A stretch of DNA of 64,000 nucleotides from an uncultured Flavobacteriaceae bacterium (GTDB taxonomy: Bacteria > Bacteroidota > Bacteroidia > Flavobacteriales > Flavobacteriaceae). Under the pieces are notes generated by a model, which made no database searches, had not been told where the DNA came from, and saw nothing but the letters and a program-made list of their open reading frames with translations. Below, one piece after another: positions 34,015 through 45,401 of this stretch (positions are counted from its first letter, which is position 1; each line of letters opens with the position of its first letter). The stretch is taken from the NCBI GenBank assembly GCA_905182575.1, contig CAJJCA010000004.1, positions 30,935 through 94,934 on the forward strand. Direction: 5' to 3'. A program made the position numbers and the translations under genes.

Positions 34015-34635
34015 TTAGTTTTTACTTGGTTCTGCTTCAGATAGTTTCTGAGGAAACATTCCCTTAACTACATCCAACTTAGGCTTGAGACTCATTTTCT
34101 GATCGGGAGTCGTTCTGGGATCTGAATACTTCTTGTTGGCTTCAACAAAAGTTAAACCAACATTGGAATACAGTCTCCTAAACTCTCGATCTCTGAGGTC
34201 ATTATAAGCAGCTACCAACTCATTTTGAACAGAAATATAAACTTTATAAGAAGTTTCTCTATCGTTTTTGAGAGAGATAATAGCTTTAACAGGATTGTCA
34301 GAAGATTTTGGATCTCCAGGTCCTTGGCAAAAGTTACATGCGTCTTCACCTTCTCCTCCCCCATTGTCGAGGAATTCTACTGCCAATGAACGCAAATCTT
34401 CAATACTGGTCAATTCTTCTTCAACCAACAATTGATTATTTTTATTCACAACCACAGTGAAAATATTTTTCTGCTTAATGATCGGTGGATCTTCAACATC
34501 CTCGATGGGAGGAAGCTTTCTGTTAATTCCGCTATCGGTTTCTATGGTAGTTGTCACCAAAAAGAAAATCAATAACAGAAAAGCAATGTCCGCCATAGAC
34601 CCCGCGTTAACTTCGGGTGCTGAACGTTTGGCCAT
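34015..34635 (-). CDS. ExbD/TolR family biopolymer transport protein with CxxC-containing insert
   Basis: NAGSMADIAFLLLIFFLVTTTIE; DACNFCQGPGDPKSSDNPVKAIISLKND. Confidence 0.85.
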   Translation of the reverse strand: MAKRSAPEVNAGSMADIAFLLLIFFLVTTTIETDSGINRKLPPIEDVEDPPIIKQKNIFTVVVNKNNQLLVEEELTSIEDLRSLAVEFLDNGGGEGEDACNFCQGPGDPKSSDNPVKAIISLKNDRETSYKVYISVQNELVAAYNDLRDREFRRLYSNVGLTFVEANKKYSDPRTTPDQKMSLKPKLDVVKGMFPQKLSEAEPSKN

Positions 34636-34641
34636 AATTGA

Positions 34642-35090
34642 TTATTTTTTAATGATTCTTTTTAATCCGGAAGCCAACATTAAACCGATGGCAATGATTG
34701 CCAAGAGGTAAAACATTCGAATTCCAGTACCTACCCATTTGGAACCGTTTGCTGATAAAAACTCACCATCTTTCATTGGTGTTTCCACACCGTCAGAAAG
34801 GACGTAAGAAATTACAAGTACAACGGCAAAAAATCCAATAGATAAAGCTCAATATATTTAATTTTTCTTTATCAGAATCGGATGGTAGTAAGATTGACTT
34901 AAGATCATTTCTTTGTTCGACAATATTTGAATACGCTTCATTGTTCTTAATATTTATAATTATCCGAATCGCCCATCGAAGCTGCTAGTTTAATGTCATC
35001 ATCTCCTGCCCCAAGTATTCTAAGAAGGAAAATCCCTCCGAGAACACCCAACAAGGCGCTAATAATTTTGACTATATTTTGAAGTTTCAT
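34642..35090 (-). CDS. hypothetical membrane protein between exbD and exbB (frameshifted)
   Basis: Reverse-strand pieces MKLQNIVKIISALLGVLGGIFLLRILGAGDDDIKLAASMGDSDNY ... SIGFFAVVLVISYVLSDGVETPMKDGEFLSANGSKWVGTGIRMFYLLAIIAIGLMLASGLKRIIKK. Confidence 0.65.
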
Positions 35091-35115
35091 ATGCTTCTAA
35101 TTAGGTTGTAAGTTG

Positions 35116-35952
35116 TTATTTCTTTTGAGCTACAAGAATATCAATCAAAGTGATTGAAGCATCTTCCATGTCATTCACAATACTATCAATCTTTGCGATG
35201 ATGTAATTGTAAAAAATCTGTAGGATAATCGCAACGATCAATCCAAATACTGTAGTCAAAAGTGCAACTTTAATACCCCCTGCAACAAGTGAAGGTTGCA
35301 TATCACCGGCAGCTTCAATTTTATCAAAGGCCTGAATCATTCCGATTACAGTTCCCATGAAACCAAGCATTGGCGCCAATGCGATGAATAATGAAATCCA
35401 AGATACATTTTTCTCTAACTGTCCCATCTGGACACCTCCATAAGCTACAACTGCTTTCTCAGCGCTTTCAACGCCCTCATTGGCACGATCTAAACCTTGG
35501 TAGAAAATAGAAGCAACAGGTCCTTTTGTATCTCTACAAAGTTCTTTGGCAGCCTCAACACCTCCAGAAGCCAAAGCTTCCTCTACGCCACTCGTAAGTT
35601 TTTGCGTATTGGTTGTTGCAAGATTAAGATAAATGATACGTTCGATGGCAATTGCCAATCCAAGAATCAAACAAATCAGTACAATCCCCATAAAACCAGG
35701 ACCTCCTTCAATAAATCTTTTTTTAAGTTCTTGTGTAAAAGACACTTCCGCGGGTGCTTCAGCCGAAGCTTCTTCAACTACAGCAGCAGGTGCTACTTCA
35801 ACAACTGGGATTTCTTCCGTAACGGCATCTTCTTGTTGTTCTGTTTCATCCTGAGGGATGTTAACGTTAATTGTACTAGCATAAGTCAATGTTTGGGTCA
35901 TTAAAATCCCAAAAAAGCTTAAGGTAAAAAATAATTTTCTCATTTTAATCAA
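35116..35952 (-). CDS. MotA/TolQ/ExbB proton channel family protein
   Basis: IALAPMLGFMGTVIGMIQAFDKIEAAGDMQPSLVAGGIKVALLTTVFGLIVAI. Confidence 0.92.
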   Translation of the reverse strand: MIKMRKLFFTLSFFGILMTQTLTYASTINVNIPQDETEQQEDAVTEEIPVVEVAPAAVVEEASAEAPAEVSFTQELKKRFIEGGPGFMGIVLICLILGLAIAIERIIYLNLATTNTQKLTSGVEEALASGGVEAAKELCRDTKGPVASIFYQGLDRANEGVESAEKAVVAYGGVQMGQLEKNVSWISLFIALAPMLGFMGTVIGMIQAFDKIEAAGDMQPSLVAGGIKVALLTTVFGLIVAIILQIFYNYIIAKIDSIVNDMEDASITLIDILVAQKK

Positions 35953-36016
35953 AGTTTTGTTCTAATGTTTTAAAGTCTAAAGATAAAAAAAAATACATAC
36001 GATTGTAATTTTTTTG

Positions 36017-36104
36017 CAGAGAGGAAGGGATTCGAACCCTCGATACGCTTTTGGCGTATACACGCTTTCCAAGCGTGCGCCTTCGACCACTCGGCCACCC
36101 CTCC
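36017..36104 (-). tRNA. tRNA-Ser (GGA anticodon)
   Basis: Reverse strand GGAGGGGTGGCCGAGTGGTCGAAGGCGCACGCTTGGAAAGCGTGTATACGCCAAAAGCGTATCGAGGGTTCGAATCCCTTCCTCTCTG; acceptor, D, anticodon, long variable and T arms all fold. Confidence 0.95.
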
Positions 36105-36224
36105 GCAGGATTATTTATATTCAGCCCTAATAAACAAAAAAAAATGTGTCTTTGAAAATTTTAAAACAACAAAGATATCGTGTAAAGTCCTGGTTTTAAA
36201 TCACTTGGTTATTTTGGCTAAATT

Positions 36225-36986
36225 TTAAATATTGAAAGAGCGAGTATTCGTGGTCAAGTCTGCTATTTTTTCGGGTGAAACATGATAAATCTCAGCCAGT
36301 TTTTGAACCACCTTAATCAAGTAACTACTTTCATTTCGTTTTCCGCGATAAGGCACTGGGGCCAAATAGGGCGCATCGGTTTCTAAAACAATGGATTCCA
36401 ATGGAATTTGATCCAAAAATTGATCGATTTTTCCGTTCTTAAAAGTGACCACTCCTCCGATTCCTAACTTCAAATTATATACCAAGGTGCGTTTCGCTTG
36501 TTCTAGCGTCCCCGTAAAACAATGAAAAATTCCTTTTAAGGAATCGCCTTTATGGGATTCCAAAACCTCAAATACTTCATCAAACGCCTCCCGACAATGA
36601 ATTACTATGGGAAGATTTTTTTCTTTTGCCCATTGAATCTGCACATCAAAAGCGTGTTGTTGCTCTTTTATAAAAGTTTTATCCCAAAACAAATCGATTC
36701 CAATTTCTCCCACAGCTGCAAATGGACGTTGATTCAAATGTTGTTTTACATGCGCCAATTCCTCAGTTGCATTTTCTTTGACATGTGTGGGATGCAAGCC
36801 CATCATCAATTGTACCTGCTCGGGATAGGCAGCCTCAAGATCAAACATGCGTTGGGTATAGACACTGTCTATTGAAGGAAGATAAAACTGCTTGATTCCC
36901 AAAGCGAGCGCACGTTGAAAAACAGCTTCCCGATCTTCATCAAATTCTTCTACATATAAATGAGTGTGGGTATCGATCAAATGCAT
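36225..36986 (-). CDS. tatD: TatD family metal-dependent hydrolase
   Basis: LIDTHTHLYVEEFDEDREAVFQRA, AVGEIGIDLFWDKTF, VLETDAPYLAPVPYRGKRNESSYL. Confidence 0.92.
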   Translation of the reverse strand: MHLIDTHTHLYVEEFDEDREAVFQRALALGIKQFYLPSIDSVYTQRMFDLEAAYPEQVQLMMGLHPTHVKENATEELAHVKQHLNQRPFAAVGEIGIDLFWDKTFIKEQQHAFDVQIQWAKEKNLPIVIHCREAFDEVFEVLESHKGDSLKGIFHCFTGTLEQAKRTLVYNLKLGIGGVVTFKNGKIDQFLDQIPLESIVLETDAPYLAPVPYRGKRNESSYLIKVVQKLAEIYHVSPEKIADLTTNTRSFNI

Positions 36987-37094
36987 TTTGTAATTTTATG
37001 GGTGTTTCTTTAAAGGACAAAGGTAGTTAACTAATAAAAGACGCTTTAAAATTAATTGGAACAATTACTTTTGTTATAACTTAAGATTAATTCG

Positions 37095-37505
37095 ATGAAA
37101 ACGCAGCGTTCCGTTTCTATACAATTTACCAAAACCCGTCATATAATATGTAAAGCACATATCAATGAAGTTGCGGCGCAATTGCTAATTGACACGGGAG
37201 CTTCCAGTAGCTGTATCCATTCTAAGTTGCAAGAATATTTTAAGTTGCGTATAAAAGGAGACTCCTTTGATGCGGCTGGCGCAAGCCAAGGAAAAATGAA
37301 AGCCATCCTCACCCGCAAAAGCAAACTCCAACTGGGAAGGCATGAAGTAGGGAAGCAGGCTTTTGTATTACTAGATCTAACCCATATCAATGTGACTCTA
37401 GAAGCCCAAGGAGCGACTCCGATAGAGGGGATTATTGGTGCTGATTTTTTAAAAAAGAATAAAGTGATTATTGACTACGCTAAAAAGAGGCTGCTGTTTT
37501 ATTGA
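37095..37505 (+). CDS. retropepsin-like clan AA aspartic protease
   Basis: AQLLIDTGASSSCIHSKL active-site motif and GIIGADFLKKNKVIIDYAKKRLLFY. Confidence 0.8.
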   Translation: MKTQRSVSIQFTKTRHIICKAHINEVAAQLLIDTGASSSCIHSKLQEYFKLRIKGDSFDAAGASQGKMKAILTRKSKLQLGRHEVGKQAFVLLDLTHINVTLEAQGATPIEGIIGADFLKKNKVIIDYAKKRLLFY

Positions 37506-37922
37506 TAGAAATTTCATAAACTATTTTCGATACATTTTTTGTAGGCAAAAAAGACTTGAACTGACATACTTGATAAATACAAATCAGCATGTCACTTCGA
37601 ATGATTGCACATTTTGTGCAATTGTGTCGAGACATACCCAGAACCCTACTGCCGCCCTTTCGCCCAAGCCAGCAATTGCCTTGCGGTGGCGAATTTCTCA
37701 ATGATTATGCCTTTGTGGTCTAACGAAAAGATAGGGGGTGACTTGCCGGCCCATTTTTTAAATTAGTACTGTGTGTAATATAAGGCAACTATTTTACAGC
37801 AGTCTCATATGCTACATTGTTGTCATCTAAGCTTGTGGCTACAACTTTTACATTAGTATTGTCTTTTGATATTTCGCTTAAATATTTCTTTTCAGAAGGA
37901 TTTGAGGCTGAGGACCTCCAGC

Positions 37923-37954
37923 AAAAAAAAATCATCTTTAAAGATGATTTTTTT
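37923..37954 (-). terminator. Rho-independent terminator downstream of odhB
   Basis: aaaaaaatcatcttt/aaagatgattttttt near-perfect stem with T-run on reverse strand. Confidence 0.7.
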
Positions 37955-37961
37955 AATATAA

Positions 37962-39175
37962 TTAAGGTATTAAATTTGTAAGAGCTTTTTTAATATCATC
38001 TTCCATAAGAAGCGAAATAGGATCTTCCAAAGCCTCTTTTATGGCGATCAAAAACCCAACAGATTCTTTGCCATCAATAATTCTATGGTCATAAGAGAGC
38101 GCCAAATACATCATGGGACGTATTTCCACTTTCCCAGCGATGGCAACAGGACGTTCTATAATATTGTGCATTCCTAAAATACCTGATTGAGGCGGATTGA
38201 TAATCGGTGTAGAGAGCATGAACCAAAAACACCTCCATTGGAAATGGTAAAAGTACCTCCGGTCATTTCGTCCACTGTAATTTGACCATCACGCGCAAGA
38301 TGGCCAATCGCTTTATTTCGGTTTCTATACCGCTAAAACTTAATTCTTCTGCATTGCGAACTACAGGCACCATCAATCCCTTAGGGCCTGAAACAGCTAC
38401 ACTGATATCGCAATAGTCATAACTTATTTTATGGTCTCCATCAATCATTGAATTGACATCTGGAAATAATTTTAATGCACGTACTACGGCCTTGGTAAAG
38501 AAACTCATAAACCCAAGGTTTACTCCGTGCCTGTCCGCAAAGGCTTGTTTGTGCACTTTTCTCAAGGCAAAAATGGGTGCCATATCTACCTCATTAAAGG
38601 TAGTCAACATTGCAGTTTCATTTTTGGCAGCAACGAGTCGTTCGGCTACTTTTCTTCGGAGCATGGATAGCTTAGAACGTGTTTGTCCACGTTCTCCATA
38701 GTCTGGAGCTGTTCCCATTGAAGGAATTGCTTTTACCGCATCTTCTTTAGTAATTCTTCCAGCACGACCTGTACCTTGAATGTTACTTGGATCCATGCCT
38801 TTTTCTGCCAATATCTTTCTGGCTGCTGGCGAAGGCGTTTGTGTTGCGTAGTTCGCTTCTTGTAAGGTGCATCAGCTTTAGAAGCTTCTACTGCAACAGC
38901 GGCTGCTGCTTCAGGTTTCACTACTCCTTCAGCAGCTATTCCTCTGTATCGATTAAACACACAACTGCACCTACAGCAATGGCATCTCCTTCCTCAGCTT
39001 TTAGGGTAATCGTTCCGCTTACTTCTGCGGGTAATTCTAAGGTGGCTTTGTCAGAATCTACTTCTGCAACAGCTTGATCTTTTTCTACATAATCTCCGTC
39101 GGCAACTAACCATTGAGCAATTTCAACTTCTGTAATCGACTCTCCAGGTGAAGGAACTTTCATTTCTAAAATCAT
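37962..39175 (-). CDS. odhB: 2-oxoglutarate dehydrogenase E2 (dihydrolipoyl succinyltransferase), frameshifted into four ORFs
   Basis: Lipoyl domain [22 protein letters not shown]; catalytic [21 protein letters not shown]3-binding segment near 38733-38811. Confidence 0.93.
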
Positions 39176-39213
39176 AACTCTGACTTTTTTACTTTTTAGT
39201 TTTTCTTAAAAAA

Positions 39214-41956
39214 TTATTTTTTGTGGCTATACACGTAATCGATGACCGCTTTGTGTCTTTTTCTAAACCGTGTGGCACTTCCTGCAGCTGGGGAACCGTA
39301 AAAGCGTCGGGTGGCAGGTCGCATAATACTTGCTTCTGGAAAATGCAACATCAGGTAACCCCAAACTCCCATGTTTCTCGGTTCTTCCTGAGCCCAAACT
39401 AAATCTTCTACATTTTTATATTTTTTAAATTCTGCTTTAATCTCTGTTTCCGGGAGTGGGAAAAGCTGTTCTAATCTCACAATCGCAACATCCATTTGGT
39501 TTTTTTCTGCTCGAGCATCTAATAAATCATAATAGAATTTACCAGAACAAAATACCAACTTCTTGGCAGTGCTTTCTGTTACAATCGGATCAGAAATTAA
39601 TTTTTGAAATCCTCCTGTGGTAAACTCTTCAACACTTGAAACTGCTTTGGGATGACGCAACAAACTTTTAGGAGTAAAAACGATCAAAGGTTTGCGGTAA
39701 TTCGTTTTCATTTGTCTTCTCAACAAGTGAAACATATTGCCCGGAGTAGTACAATTGGCTACAAACATATTGTCTTTTGCACACAACTGAAGGTATCTCT
39801 CAATCCGCGCCGAAGAATGTTCAGCTCCTTGTCCTTCATAACCATGAGGCAATAAAAAAACAATTCCATTCTGAAGCTTCCATTTGTCTTCAGCCGCAGA
39901 AATATATTGATCAATCATGATTTGGGCGCCATTTGAAAAATCTCCAAATTGTGCTTCCCAAATGGTTAAGGCATTCGGGCTTGCCATCGCATACCCATAG
40001 TCAAACCCAACCACACCATATTCTGACAACAAAGAATTATAGACGTGAAATTTCCCTTGTTTTTCAGGGTTAATATGGTTTAAAAGAATCAATTCTTCTT
40101 CCGAAGCTTCGGCTTTAATCACCGCATGCCGGTGAGAAAAGGTACCGCGTTCTACATCCTGACCAGACAAGCGGACATTAAAACCTTCCTGAAGGAGGGT
40201 TCCATAGGCCAACAATTCACCCATCGCCCAATCTAATTTTTGAGTCTCGAAATACATTTTGTTTCTGTCGGCGACCAAGCGTTCTATTTTTCTTAAAAAC
40301 TTTTTATCTTTTGGTAACTCAGAAATTGTCTTAGCGACCATATTAAGAAGGTTCTCATCTACAGCAGTTTGAACCGGCTTACTCATTCCCAACTCATCAA
40401 CTCGCTTGAAACCTTTCCAGATGTCTTTCATAAAAGGAATGACCACTGTGGTGTCTTCTTTTCTCGAAACATTGAGGTTTTCTTCTAACCTATTTTTGTA
40501 TTCTACTTCTTGTTTTTTAACATAATCAGAATCTATGATCCCTTCCGCTATTAATTTTTCGGCATAAATCTCTCTGGGATTTTTATGCTTTGCAATGGCT
40601 TTATACAATTTTGGTTGAGTAAATCGAGGTTCATCTCCTTCATTGTGACCATACTTTCGATAGCCCAAAAGGTCAATGAATACATCTGCACCAAACTGCA
40701 TTCGAAAGTCCAAAGCAAATTTAACGGCGTGAACTACAGCTTCTACGTCGTCTGAATTTACATGAACGATTGGTGAAAGTGTTACTTTTCCAACATCCGT
40801 ACAATAAGTACTCGAACCTAGCATCCAAATAATTCGTTGTAAACCCGATCTGATTGTTTACGACGATGTGTATTGTTCCTCCAGTACTGTAACCTTTTAA
40901 ACGCGCCATTTGGACGATCTCATAAGCCAGCCCTTGTCCCGCAATCGCAGCATCACCATGCACAATAATTGGCAACACTTTGGAAGCGTCTCCATTGAAT
41001 TCGTTTTCAATTTTTGCACGAGAAATTCCCTGAACAACGGCGCCCACCGTCTCTAAATGAGATGGGTTTGGAGCAATATTCATGTTAATTTGTTTGCCGT
41101 TATTCGATTTTCTTTTAGAAGTCCATCCCATGTGATATTTTACATCACCATCAAATATGACCTCTTCGTAATCTTTTCCGTCAAACTCACTAAAAATATC
41201 TTTCGTTGATTTTCCGAAAATATTGGTTAAGGTATTTAGGCGGCCTCGGTGGGCCATTCCCATGACAAACTCTTCGACTCCCTGATCTGCCGCGGCTTCT
41301 ACCACAGCATCCAAAGCTGGGATAAGTGACTCTCCTCCTTCAAGAGAAAATCGTTTTTGACCAACATATTTGGTGTGCAAAAAGTTCTCAAAACTTACTG
41401 CCTGATTGAGTTTATATAGGATGTGTTTTTTCTGATCTGCATTAAAAGCAGGATGGTTTTCATTGAGGTGCAATCGCTCCTGAATCCAACGCTTTTTTTC
41501 GAGGTTTCTGATGTACATATACTCCACCCCAATTGAATCACAATATACTTTTTTAAGATGGACGATGATGCCTCCCAAAGTACTTGGTCCGATCCCCATG
41601 ATTGTTCCTGCATTGAATACGGTTGTCAAATCCGCTTGGGTGAGTCCAAAGTTCTCAACGTCTAAGGTGGGATGGTAAACTCTTCGATCACGAACAGGGT
41701 TGGTTTTCGTGAACAAATGCCCTCGGGTTCGGTATCCATCAATCAAATTGATCACCTGAAATTCTTTTTTAACACTCTCTGGAATTTCAACCTCAGCTAC
41801 TTCCTCTAAGGGTGTTCCGCTTTCTACTCCAAAATCGAATCCCTGAAAAAATGCTCTCCAACTGGGTTCCACCGTGTCGGGTGCTTCTATATATTGTTCG
41901 TACAATTCAGCAAAATATGCGGTATGTGCTGAATTTAAAAATGAATACTTGTCCAT
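39214..41956 (-). CDS. odhA: 2-oxoglutarate dehydrogenase E1, split by one frameshift near 40800
   Basis: EEFVMGMAHRGRLNTLTNIFGKS, HGDAAIAGQGLAYEIVQMARLKGYSTGGTIHIVVNNQIGFTT, C-terminal GSATRFRKRHKAVIDYV. Confidence 0.95.
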
Positions 41957-42142
41957 TGAATTATAATACTTCTTCTCTTAGTTCCAAAATTACAATTTTT
42001 GTTCAAAGACCTTTGCCTTTTATTAATAAAACGATACAATTCTTCTTAAATTTGTGTGATTCTTTCTTTTTAGTAAAACAATAATGTTTAAAAAAATAAG
42101 AATTATTTTTCAGCAATATTCTCTGTAATCACAATTTCAAAA

Positions 42143-43403
42143 ATGTTCGCTTTAATTGACTGCAATAATTTTTACGCTTCTTGCGAACGGGTTTTTCAAC
42201 CTCAGTTCGAAGGAAAACCTGTGGTCATTCTTTCCAACAATGATGGTTGTGTGATTGCGCGGAGCAATGAAGCCAAAGCACTCGGAATTCCGATGGGAGC
42301 CCCTGCATTTAAGTACCGCGAAGCTTTTAAAAAAAACAATGTCAAAGTGTTTTCTTCTAACTACCCGCTCTATGGCGACATGAGCAGTCGGGTGATGCAC
42401 ATCCTAGAAGACTACACCCCTAATGTTGAAATCTATAGCATTGATGAAGCCTTTTTAGCGTTTAATGGATTTGATCATTTCAACCTAAAAGAAATGGGTT
42501 TAAAAATACGAAAGCAGGTGCGCCAATGGACAGGAATCCCTGTTTCCGTAGGATTTGCTCCTTCCAAAGCATTATCAAAAATTGCAAATAAAATCGCTAA
42601 AAAATTCACAGAAAGAACCAATGGCGTTTACATCATCGACAGTGAAGAGAAAAGACTAAAAGCACTAAAATGGACACCCATCGCAGACGTTTGGGGAGTC
42701 GGCCGCCAACATGCAAAACGACTTCAGGTCGTGGGAGTGAAAAATGCTTTGGACTTCATCATGCTTCCTGACGAGTGGGTAAAAAAACACATGAGTGTTT
42801 TGGGACTCCGTCTAAAAAAAGACCTGCAAGGACTGCCCGCCATACAATTGGAAGAAAGTATTCCAACAAAAAAATCAATTGCTACTACAAGGAGTTTTAA
42901 AAACACGCTTACCTCATTGGTTGATCTTGAAGGAACGCATCACAACCTATACCATTTCGTGTGCCGAAAAACTAAGAAAACAGAAAAGTTGTGCCAGCGC
43001 ACTTTATGTCTTTGTGAAAAGTGATCCACACAAGGCTGGAGCAACACCCTACCGAAATGGCTGCACCCTTACACTACCCAATGCAACAGACTCTAACCTG
43101 ATCTTGGCACAACATGCCCTCAAGGCTTTAAAAAACATCTACCGATCAGGAATTGATTATAAAAAGGCTGGAGTAATCGTGTTGGGTCTAACGCCGACGG
43201 CAGAACGTCAGATCACTCTTTTTGAGCAGGATACTGCAAAGCACCATGACCTAATGAAAGCCCTCGATAAAATTCACCTGCGTTTTGGACCGCACCGCAT
43301 GAAATTGGCCAGTCAGGATTTAAAACAAACATGGAAAATGAGACAAGAGCATCTCTCGCAACGCTATACCACAGAAATAAAAGAAATCATCCGGGTAAAA
43401 TAA
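42143..43403 (+). CDS. umuC: Y-family DNA polymerase, UmuC-like (one frameshift)
   Basis: [63 protein letters not shown]; ORFs 42143..43024 and 42879..43403. Confidence 0.93.
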
Positions 43404-43407
43404 AATT

Positions 43408-43836
43408 ATGACTAAAAAAATTACTTTTTTTCATCCTGACCAAGATTCTGGTAAGACTTCCTTACTTGCCAACGAGGGCGTTTCGGCGGGTTTCCCCTCC
43501 CCTGCAGATGATTTTAAAGAGTTACGCATCAGCATTGACAAAGAGGTCGTTAAGAATGAAACTGCCACTTTTTATGCCCGCGTTTCGGGGGAGTCCATGC
43601 AAGGTGCAGGATTAGATGATGGCGATCTGCTCGTTATCGATCGAAGTCTCGAACCTGAAGACAACAAAATTGCCATTTGTTTTATTGATGGTGAATTTAC
43701 GGTCAAACGGCTAAAAGTTGAAAAAGATTGTGTGTATCTTATGCCTGAAAACCCTAAATACCAACCCATTAAGGTCACCGAAGACAATGAATTGATCATT
43801 TGGGGCGTGGTAACTTATGTGGTTAAAAAACTGTGA
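43408..43836 (+). CDS. umuD: LexA-type S24 peptidase, UmuD-like
   Basis: PSPADDF, RVSGESMQGAGLDDGDLLVIDRSLEPEDNKIAICFIDGEFTVKRL: Ser/Lys S24 motif. Confidence 0.92.
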   Translation: MTKKITFFHPDQDSGKTSLLANEGVSAGFPSPADDFKELRISIDKEVVKNETATFYARVSGESMQGAGLDDGDLLVIDRSLEPEDNKIAICFIDGEFTVKRLKVEKDCVYLMPENPKYQPIKVTEDNELIIWGVVTYVVKKL

Positions 43837-43854
43837 TATTAAATAATCGCCCGC

Positions 43855-44200
43855 GTGAAAATAATTTATTTTATCTTATGCCTTTAGTCTTTGGCTAGGT
43901 TGTTCTGAAAACGACAACACAGAAATTACTCCAAGTTGCATTACTGAGAAAATTAATGCGATAAAAAAAGAAGATGTTCGGAATCCCCCGACAAAAGTCT
44001 ATCGTTATCAATATCAAGGGAAAAGTGTTTACTTTTTCCCTCAACATTGTTGTGATTTTTTCAGTGAATTGTATGAGGATGACTGCACCCTGATCTGTGC
44101 TCCAGACGGAGGTATTACCGGAATGGGAGATGGAAAATGTTCAGATTTCTTTACAGAAAGAACCGCTCCTGAATTAATTTGGGAAGATGATCGAAAGTAG
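43855..44200 (+). CDS. small Cys-rich lipoprotein (frameshift near signal peptide)
   Basis: Reads LWLGCSENDNTEITPSCITEKINAIKKEDVRNPPTKVYRYQYQGKSVYFFPQHCCDFFSELYEDDCTLICAPDGGITGMGDGKCSDFFTERTAPELIWEDDRK; not in supplied ORF track because of the frameshift. Confidence 0.65.
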
Positions 44201-44221
44201 TTTTGGTTCGGTGTATCTTGA

Positions 44222-45391
44222 TTACAAACGTTCGAAAATTCCAGCAATTCCTTGCCCTCCACCCACACAGGCAGTAACCATTCCATACTTCTGATCTCTA
44301 CGCTTCATCTCATTCAACAGCTGAATGCTGAGCTTTGCGCCAGTACATCCCAATGGATGTCCCATCGCAATAGCGCCTCCATTGACATTGACCTTTTCAG
44401 GGTTTAAACCACTTTCCTGAATGACCGCCAAAGCTTGGGTAGCAAAAGCTTCGTTGAGTTCTGTCAAATCAATATCCGCGACTTTGAGCCCTGCTTGTTG
44501 CAATGCTTTGGGGATGGCAACACATGGCCCTATTCCCATATAAAGTGGATCGACACCGCCAACGGCGCAACCTGCCATTCTGGCAATGGGTTCTAGCCCT
44601 AGTTCTTTTACTTTTTCTTCGCTCATCACCAATGTGAAAGCAGCGCCATCAGAAGTTTGAGAAGAGTTTCCTGCAGTTACGACACCTCCCACTTTAAATG
44701 CAGCCCTCAATTTTCCCAATCCTTCCATAGTAGTTTCGCGACGAACTCCTTCATCGATTGCTACGGTATGGGATGCTGTAACTTTTTTCCCGTTTTTAAC
44801 AAAAACTTCTTCTATAGTAATGGGAACAATTTCGTCATTAAATATGCCGCTATCAATTGCTTTTGCAGCTTTCTGGTGTGAAGCAACCGAAAAGGCATCG
44901 GCAGCTTCTCGGGTGATATTGTATTTGGCTGCAACCGCTTCTGCAGTTGCTCCCATACTGACATGGTAATTGATGTTGTCTAAGTTGGCTTTGTAACTCG
45001 GAGCCAATTTGTAACCGGTCATCGGGAGCAAACTCATGCTTTCCGTACCCCCTGCGATATAGACATGACCCATGCCTGCTTTGATTTTTGCTACCGCCAT
45101 AGAAATGGCTTCTAATCCAGAGGCACAATAGCGATTGATGGTAATGCCGGGAACTTCGATGCCCAATGCGCGTGCAGCAATCAAACGACCGATTTGTAGT
45201 CCTTGCTCGCCTTCGGGATTTGCGCAGCCTACGATCAAATCATCTACAGTAGTAGGGTCTAGTTCCGGTACTTGTTCCGCTAAATACTTAACCACATCTA
45301 CTGCCAAATCATCAGAGCGGTAATTTTTAAATCCACCTTTCTTTGCTTTTCCTACTGCAGAGCGGTATCCTTTTATAATGTATGCTTCCAT
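44222..45391 (-). CDS. fadA: acetyl-CoA C-acyltransferase (thiolase)
   Basis: NRYCASGLEAISMA, NVNGGAIAMGHPLGCTGAKL, MVTACVGGGQGIAGIFE. Confidence 0.94.
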   Translation of the reverse strand: MEAYIIKGYRSAVGKAKKGGFKNYRSDDLAVDVVKYLAEQVPELDPTTVDDLIVGCANPEGEQGLQIGRLIAARALGIEVPGITINRYCASGLEAISMAVAKIKAGMGHVYIAGGTESMSLLPMTGYKLAPSYKANLDNINYHVSMGATAEAVAAKYNITREAADAFSVASHQKAAKAIDSGIFNDEIVPITIEEVFVKNGKKVTASHTVAIDEGVRRETTMEGLGKLRAAFKVGGVVTAGNSSQTSDGAAFTLVMSEEKVKELGLEPIARMAGCAVGGVDPLYMGIGPCVAIPKALQQAGLKVADIDLTELNEAFATQALAVIQESGLNPEKVNVNGGAIAMGHPLGCTGAKLSIQLLNEMKRRDQKYGMVTACVGGGQGIAGIFERL

Positions 45392-45401
45392 GCTTTTGTT
45401 G

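Noticed and set aside
44853-45128. Minus-strand ORF in alternate frame of fadA
   Set aside because: Out-of-frame reading of the thiolase gene.
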